This document shows positions 15,598 through 19,593 of a stretch of 19,593 nucleotides of DNA, piece by piece. How positions within the stretch are numbered: the stretch's first letter is position 1; the number at the start of each line of letters is the position of its first letter. A program made the position numbers and the translations under genes. The notes beneath the pieces were generated by a model, which saw nothing but the letters and a program-made list of their open reading frames with translations, made no database searches and had not been told where the DNA came from. Origin of the DNA: CAZHJE01 sp964532965 (lineage in GTDB: Bacteria > Patescibacteriota > WWE3 > UBA101185 > UBA10185); the NCBI GenBank assembly GCA_964532965.1, contig CAZHJE010000009.1, forward strand, positions 1-19,593, read 5' to 3'.

Positions 15598-16818
15598 ATG
15601 AAAATATTTCCAACAATCTTAGAGACAACTGTAGATAAAGCTCAACAAAGAATTGCAAGTGTAAAAGATATTGTAGATACAATTCAGTTGGATATTGTAG
15701 ATAATGTTTTATTTAGCGGGATAACTTATCAAAATGTTGACTGGATCGATGAGCTAGATACTAAGCTACAAATAGAACTTCATTTATTAGTAGCAAATCC
15801 ACTAGAAATTGTTGATAAAAAACTAAAAAATGTACAGACAGTGTATTTTCAAATAGAAACACCACAAGATAAGCTGCAAATAATACAACGATATAAAGAT
15901 TTAGGCTATAAAGTTGGCATATCTATTGCACCCGAAACATCCTTAAAAGACGTAAAAGAATATATAAACGAAATAGATCTAGTTCAATTTGTTACTGTTA
16001 GCCCAGGAGGGCAAGGCAGACCATTTGACTTTAGTGTGTTAGAAAAAATTAAAGAGTTTAAACACCTTTATCCTAACAAATATATTCAAGTAGATGGTAG
16101 TGTAAATGAAACTACGATCCCCTATTTATTATCAATTGGTATTGACAGCGCCGTTGTAGGTAGTGCACTATTGCAAAGCAAAGATATTAAACAAACATAT
16201 ACTAAATTAACTAACTTAGCAAAAGAAAGAATAGATACAATTATGCATAATATTGATGAAAAAAAGAAAATTAAAAGAATAGGGTTTTTAGGTGGCGCTG
16301 ATTTAGATGAAAATACACAAGAATATAAAAATGCCTATGAGACTGCAAGATTGTTGTCGCAAAACGGATATGAAATAATGAATGGTGGGGGGCCCGGTAT
16401 TATGAAAGCGGCAACGCTAGGAGCAAAAGCGGGCATTGAGAAAGAAGTTATTGCAGTAACCTACCATACAGCATATAAACATAAAAATTATGAAGGCACT
16501 GACCCCGAAAACATATTCGATGACGAAATACTAACAGTTGATTACTTTGATAGAACTAAAGTGATGCTTCAAAATACCGATGTTCATATAGTATTTAAAG
16601 GAGGCACAGGTACAATAAGCGAGTTTGGTATGACCTGGGCAAGTTCACGAATACATGAGGGACATAATAAACCAATAATTTTATTTGGCGACTTTTGGAA
16701 CAATATAATTGAATGTTTTAAACAAAATATGGCGATGAGGCCTGGTGAGATAGAGTTGTTGCATATATGCACTACCCCGCAAGAGGTACTAGGATATGTT
16801 TTATCAATCGACAGATAA
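15598..16818 (+). CDS. Rpe-like barrel fused to a LOG-family (nucleotide phosphoribohydrolase) domain
   Basis: The 406-residue protein joins two enzymes in one frame. Residues 1-215 resemble ribulose-phosphate 3-epimerase: MKIFPTIL, LDIVDN (D32), ELHLLVANP (H62), VTVSPGGQGRPFD (132-144), VDGSV (D166) and AVVGSALL. Of the four metal ligands, D32, H62 and D166 are kept, but the histidine of the usual HVDVMDG is Q30; FHxEA reads FQIET as well. After a charged linker (about 210-224), residues 225-406 form a Rossmann-type LOG domain: IGFLGGADL, NGGGPGIMKAA (262-272), R319 in FDRTKVM, and GGTGTISE ending at E342 (usually PGGxGTxxE; here K334 replaces the Pro). LOG proteins split NMPs such as AMP into base and ribose-5-phosphate. 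With rpiB upstream the three activities form a chain, if the Rpe-like half is active. Confidence 0.85.
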   Translation: MKIFPTILETTVDKAQQRIASVKDIVDTIQLDIVDNVLFSGITYQNVDWIDELDTKLQIELHLLVANPLEIVDKKLKNVQTVYFQIETPQDKLQIIQRYKDLGYKVGISIAPETSLKDVKEYINEIDLVQFVTVSPGGQGRPFDFSVLEKIKEFKHLYPNKYIQVDGSVNETTIPYLLSIGIDSAVVGSALLQSKDIKQTYTKLTNLAKERIDTIMHNIDEKKKIKRIGFLGGADLDENTQEYKNAYETARLLSQNGYEIMNGGGPGIMKAATLGAKAGIEKEVIAVTYHTAYKHKNYEGTDPENIFDDEILTVDYFDRTKVMLQNTDVHIVFKGGTGTISEFGMTWASSRIHEGHNKPIILFGDFWNNIIECFKQNMAMRPGEIELLHICTTPQEVLGYVLSIDR

Positions 16819-16830
16819 CGTCCTTTTTTT
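16801..16830 (+). terminator. Possible weak terminator after the Rpe-LOG gene
   Basis: TTATC (16801-16805) can pair with GATAA (16814-16818), and a run of seven T lies at 16824-16830. The stem is only 5 AT-rich pairs and five bases separate it from the T tract, so this is weak evidence. Confidence 0.22.
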
Positions 16831-16847
16831 GCCTAAGCTGTAGATAG

Positions 16848-16877
16848 TGGACAAGTTCTTAAAAAAAATACTATACT
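16848..16877 (+). promoter_or_regulatory. Promoter for the coiled-coil protein operon
   Basis: TGGACA (16848-16853), an 18-base spacer and TATACT (16872-16877), both 5/6 matches. The -10 ends 6 bases before ATG 16884, placing the expected transcription start on the start codon. Confidence 0.6.
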
Positions 16878-16883
16878 TTACAT

Positions 16884-17144
16884 ATGCCTGCACAATCAAT
16901 AACACTTGCTGAACTTAATACCCTTTTAGAAGAGTACGTGTTAATTATCCAGAGACAAAGAGATTTAACAACAAATAAATTAAATGAATTGAAAGATAAG
17001 TTAAAGCAAAATCCACAAGATGAAGAAAATATTAAAGAAGAGGTAAATTTTGAACTTGCAAAGTTTGGAAGGTTAAATGAAGAGATAGTGGAGAACATTA
17101 AGTTGATACAGCAAGAGGTTGAAAGGATAAAGAATGCCCCCTAA
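16884..17144 (+). CDS. Small coiled-coil protein, unknown
   Basis: An 86-residue acidic protein, almost entirely helical and with heptad-like Leu/Ile spacing throughout (ITLAELNTLLEEYVLIIQ, then LNELKDKLKQNPQDEENIKEE, then LNEEIVENIKLIQQEVERIK). There is a probable break at NPQDE, so it may form a helical hairpin. No membrane segment, signal peptide or known motif is present, and I cannot name a family. It overlaps the following 801-residue gene by 11 bases, so the two products are probably made in a fixed ratio and may bind through their coiled coils. A promoter with leaderless spacing supports ATG 16884. Confidence 0.7.
   Translation: MPAQSITLAELNTLLEEYVLIIQRQRDLTTNKLNELKDKLKQNPQDEENIKEEVNFELAKFGRLNEEIVENIKLIQQEVERIKNAP
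17122..17127 (+). promoter_or_regulatory. Ribosome binding site for the 801-residue gene
   Basis: AAAGGA lies 6 bases before ATG 17134, inside the end of the upstream gene. It is the only clear Shine-Dalgarno-like sequence I saw at a start in this window and marks 17134 as the true start. Confidence 0.5.
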
Positions 17145-19539
17145 AGTCATGGGAGAAGATACAACACATGAATCTGACGCAGTCGAAGCATTAAATGTAA
17201 TAGAGCAAGCAGCTATAGGTGTACAGGTTACAGCGGCAGCTACAGTGCAAAGTGCAAAAAGGGTGCAACACACTATTGAAGATGTTTCAACAAGGATGTA
17301 TGAAGAAAGAGACATAAAGGAATTGTCAAAAGGTGAGGCATTTGCCATTTTAGGCCTAGGTGCAAAAGGTGATTATGCTGCAATACTAAGGGTAGCAGGA
17401 GAAATAGACAAAGATGCCGTAGAAAGCACTGCGCTTGGAGATACTGAGGATGGTACTGAGGTACGAAGAAGAAACAGAGACAGAGCAATAGCACTTTTAA
17501 ATCATGAAAATGCAGATATAAGAAAAGAAACAAGACGGGTTCTTGCAGAAAGAATTGCACAACGCCAAAGGTTATATGGAAAAAATGAGCATTTTAAGAG
17601 ATTAACGAATAGTTATCTACTAGAGCTATCTAGTCATTTGGATAAATCCTTAATTGGCTTAGTGGAAACTGCCTCAATCAAACAAGAGGCTGCTGAAACA
17701 AGACTGCGCGTTGAAGAATTAAGGCAAAAGTTAGATGAACAGTTACGTGAACTACTTGACACAGAAATACAAACAAACAGCACCGCTGAAAGTTTACGTA
17801 GACAAATGGTTCTTGGAGAGGCATTAAGAAGAATACATGAGCTTACTAGTAGTGCAGACTTCTTTGGTAAATCAGGAAAGTCAGCCAGAGAGTATCTGAC
17901 CTTTATTGTTAATGCTACAGCAAACATGGGTGCATTTGAAACCGTATGGGAAAAAGAACTAGCAAGTTCTAGGGGTGGTAATATAACCGAAATGTTGGCA
18001 ACGGTAATGGTTGCTAAGCGCTACTTAAACGGTGAGTCGGTACTACAAGAAGACCAACTTAAAGAGGCGAGAGACAATAACCACTCCCTATATTGGCTAC
18101 GAGATGGACTAGAAAATAATGGAAGATTTTATAAAGCCTTAGTATTCAGAACATTGGAAGTGGCATACAGGCAAAGACCCAAAACCATCGATCATCCGGA
18201 TGAAATAAGACAATACCTAGTAGCATTATTTGAAAAATTTAAAGATATGTGGCCTGAAATATCTGACCAACAGGCGATTGAAATAACAAACTGTATAAAA
18301 GACCCAGCTTTTGTAACTATAGATAACGATTCTACAAGTCATCCCTTTAGGATGGTAGATATAATGAAGAGAGCTATGGATAAAGTAATTGGGAAAGAGG
18401 CAACAAATAATATCGTTGGTAGTGATTATGGTGGACGTAATTCTTATAACGAAGCTAACATCCTGATAGAAAAAAATAGTGGGTTAGTAAGCGAATTAAA
18501 TGCACAAATTTTACAGGACATGCAAGCACCACTAGAACAAAGCAGAGCTGCGCTTGCGGAAGAACAAAATAGATTAGAAGAAAATTTACCAAGACATATG
18601 AGAAATAAAGAAATAGTTGAAAGGCTTTTGAATCTAAGTACAAATGTAAAAAATTCCTATCGTACGCTTATGAAAAATGCTGCCGAAATAACATTAGATG
18701 ACATAAGTAAAATTATCGCAGTAGGACCAAGACTTGGCATGAGTGAGACTGACATTGCCTATTTAACTAGATACGGCAAGGAGCAACAGGAAACAAATAC
18801 GATATACAAAGAGATGCATGATGCCCAAGCGGCGTTGCAGCGTGCCTTAAATGCAACACAGTTGCCAAGAAAGAAGAAAAAACTCGTGGCATCTGCTCGC
18901 GGTGATGTGGGTGCAAAGCTAATCTCAATGAATCCTACAGTTGAGCAACAAAAAAAAATAACGGAAACACTAAATGAAATTGAGCAATTAGGATCTAGCT
19001 TTATTGCTAGAGATAAAACTAATAGACTAGCTGCGTTGCTAGCGAGCCTAAACGAACAGATAGGCACAATAGAAAAAACTCAAGAACAAAACAGACAAAA
19101 ACAATTAGAGGAGCAGTTAACTGCAATTAGACAAAAAGCCGCTGAAACTTCTGTTCCTGCCAAAAAGGCTCCTTCTAATGATGTATACAAAGAGGATATA
19201 GCAATGGGAGATATTTTTCAAAATACAACATTTGAAGTGCCAGTTGTTAAACAAGGCAGTTCTTATCCGTTTAAAAAAATTATAGAAATATATCAAGTTT
19301 CTATTGCAAACGGAGAAATAACAGGGGTAACACAAAATGGACAGCCAATTACCGATACATCAATCGTCAACCTCGGATGGGAATATTTGTTTGCTAATAG
19401 AAGAGATGCTCCCGAAGATGTGAGAATATACAAAACAATAACTGAACAAAAAATTGCTGAAATTAAAACACACCTTAACACTATTGACGCTGCGCTTAGA
19501 GGTCTTAATCCATATGAAAGCTTAACTTTAATACCTTAA
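17134..19539 (+). CDS. Large cytosolic coiled-coil protein, unknown
   Basis: I do not recognise this 801-residue protein. No signal peptide or membrane helix is visible. An Ala/Val-rich N-terminus leads to a segment with GEAFAILGLGAKGDYAAILRVAG (about 67-89) and a basic helical stretch (VRRRNRDRAIALLNHENADI). Coiled-coil-like regions follow at about 185-215 (TRLRVEELRQKLDEQLRELL), about 465-490 (RAALAEEQNRLEENL), and about 610-675. A helical, globular-looking middle lies between (about 230-440). A basic KKKK patch occurs at about 583-590, and the last 110 residues look like a compact beta/alpha domain (FEVPVVKQGSSYPFKKIIEIYQ, then IVNLGWEYLFANRRDAP). It could be a structural or scaffold protein. 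It is coupled to the small coiled-coil gene before it, with a Shine-Dalgarno at 17122. Its codons look less AT-biased than those of neighbouring enzyme genes. Confidence 0.8.
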   Translation: MPPKVMGEDTTHESDAVEALNVIEQAAIGVQVTAAATVQSAKRVQHTIEDVSTRMYEERDIKELSKGEAFAILGLGAKGDYAAILRVAGEIDKDAVESTALGDTEDGTEVRRRNRDRAIALLNHENADIRKETRRVLAERIAQRQRLYGKNEHFKRLTNSYLLELSSHLDKSLIGLVETASIKQEAAETRLRVEELRQKLDEQLRELLDTEIQTNSTAESLRRQMVLGEALRRIHELTSSADFFGKSGKSAREYLTFIVNATANMGAFETVWEKELASSRGGNITEMLATVMVAKRYLNGESVLQEDQLKEARDNNHSLYWLRDGLENNGRFYKALVFRTLEVAYRQRPKTIDHPDEIRQYLVALFEKFKDMWPEISDQQAIEITNCIKDPAFVTIDNDSTSHPFRMVDIMKRAMDKVIGKEATNNIVGSDYGGRNSYNEANILIEKNSGLVSELNAQILQDMQAPLEQSRAALAEEQNRLEENLPRHMRNKEIVERLLNLSTNVKNSYRTLMKNAAEITLDDISKIIAVGPRLGMSETDIAYLTRYGKEQQETNTIYKEMHDAQAALQRALNATQLPRKKKKLVASARGDVGAKLISMNPTVEQQKKITETLNEIEQLGSSFIARDKTNRLAALLASLNEQIGTIEKTQEQNRQKQLEEQLTAIRQKAAETSVPAKKAPSNDVYKEDIAMGDIFQNTTFEVPVVKQGSSYPFKKIIEIYQVSIANGEITGVTQNGQPITDTSIVNLGWEYLFANRRDAPEDVRIYKTITEQKIAEIKTHLNTIDAALRGLNPYESLTLIP

Positions 19540-19550
19540 ATTGATATAAT
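19522..19550 (+). promoter_or_regulatory. Promoter for the gene running off the right edge
   Basis: TTAACT (19522-19527), a 17-base spacer and a perfect TATAAT (19545-19550) preceded by TGA as an extended -10. Eight bases (AAACACAC) separate it from ATG 19559. The -35 lies within the end of the 801-residue gene. This is the best promoter in the window. Confidence 0.65.
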
Positions 19551-19558
19551 AAACACAC

Positions 19559-19593
19559 ATGCCCAAGGAAAACACCAACCAAACCTGCACTAA
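19559..19593 (+). CDS. Start of a downstream gene (partial)
   Basis: ATG 19559 opens a frame of 11 codons (MPKENTNQTCT) that is still open at the right edge. Nothing can be said about the product. The strong promoter with leaderless spacing directly before it is the main reason to call a gene. Confidence 0.5.
   Translation, partial: MPKENTNQTCT

Noticed and set aside
17273..17560. Minus-strand ORFs opposite the 801-residue gene (also 17634-17927 and 18759-19067)
   Set aside because: They lie antisense to a long, well-supported frame, have low-complexity compositions typical of reading the opposite strand, and lack promoters.

Overview
The window is AT-rich (roughly one third G+C by eye), very densely coded (no gap over about 75 bases) and full of short or SD-less gene junctions. 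The gene content (a replicative-type ATP-dependent DNA ligase, divergent RpiB and Rpe-like enzymes, a LOG-family nucleotide hydrolase, small unrecognised membrane proteins, PPM phosphatase, no biosynthetic operons) suggests a Candidate Phyla Radiation (Patescibacteria) genome, possibly of the Microgenomates/Katanobacteria side; that placement is inference. Stops are TAA or TAG with a single TGA, and no gene needs TGA read as an amino acid, so the ordinary bacterial code applies, not the Gracilibacteria code.

Layout. 1-399 (minus, cut by the left edge): HEPN ribonuclease-like protein resembling the C-terminal domain of RnlA/LsoA toxins. 471-5132 (plus): a membrane protein, a P2A-type Ca2+ ATPase and a CaCA-family cation/Ca2+ exchanger, probably one calcium-export operon. 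5141-5683 (minus): membrane-anchored exported protein. 5740-8760 (plus): GT4 glycosyltransferase, mutM, recF, overlapping head to tail. 8826-9470: unrecognised 214-residue protein. 9544-10527: Fic-fold protein whose active site has decayed, with a winged-helix tail. 10541-12316: ATP-dependent DNA ligase. 12322-14207: DUF4870-like protein, two unrecognised small proteins and lgt. 14211-15134: PPM/PP2C phosphatase. 15154-16818: rpiB and a fusion of an Rpe-like barrel with a LOG-family domain. 16884-19539: a small coiled-coil protein overlapping an 801-residue coiled-coil protein. 19559-end: first codons of another gene.

Two themes stand out. First, at nine starts a -10 hexamer (often with an extended TGn element) ends 6-8 bases before the start codon, while Shine-Dalgarno sequences are almost absent; this is what leaderless transcription looks like, and it also helps choose starts. 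Second, the rpiB/Rpe-LOG pair encodes enzymes that could in principle convert a nucleoside monophosphate to ribose-5-P, ribulose-5-P and xylulose-5-P, a compact nucleotide-sugar salvage route, although both RpiB and the Rpe-like domain lack residues usually conserved in their active sites. No rRNA, tRNA, CRISPR array, insertion sequence or phage element was seen.
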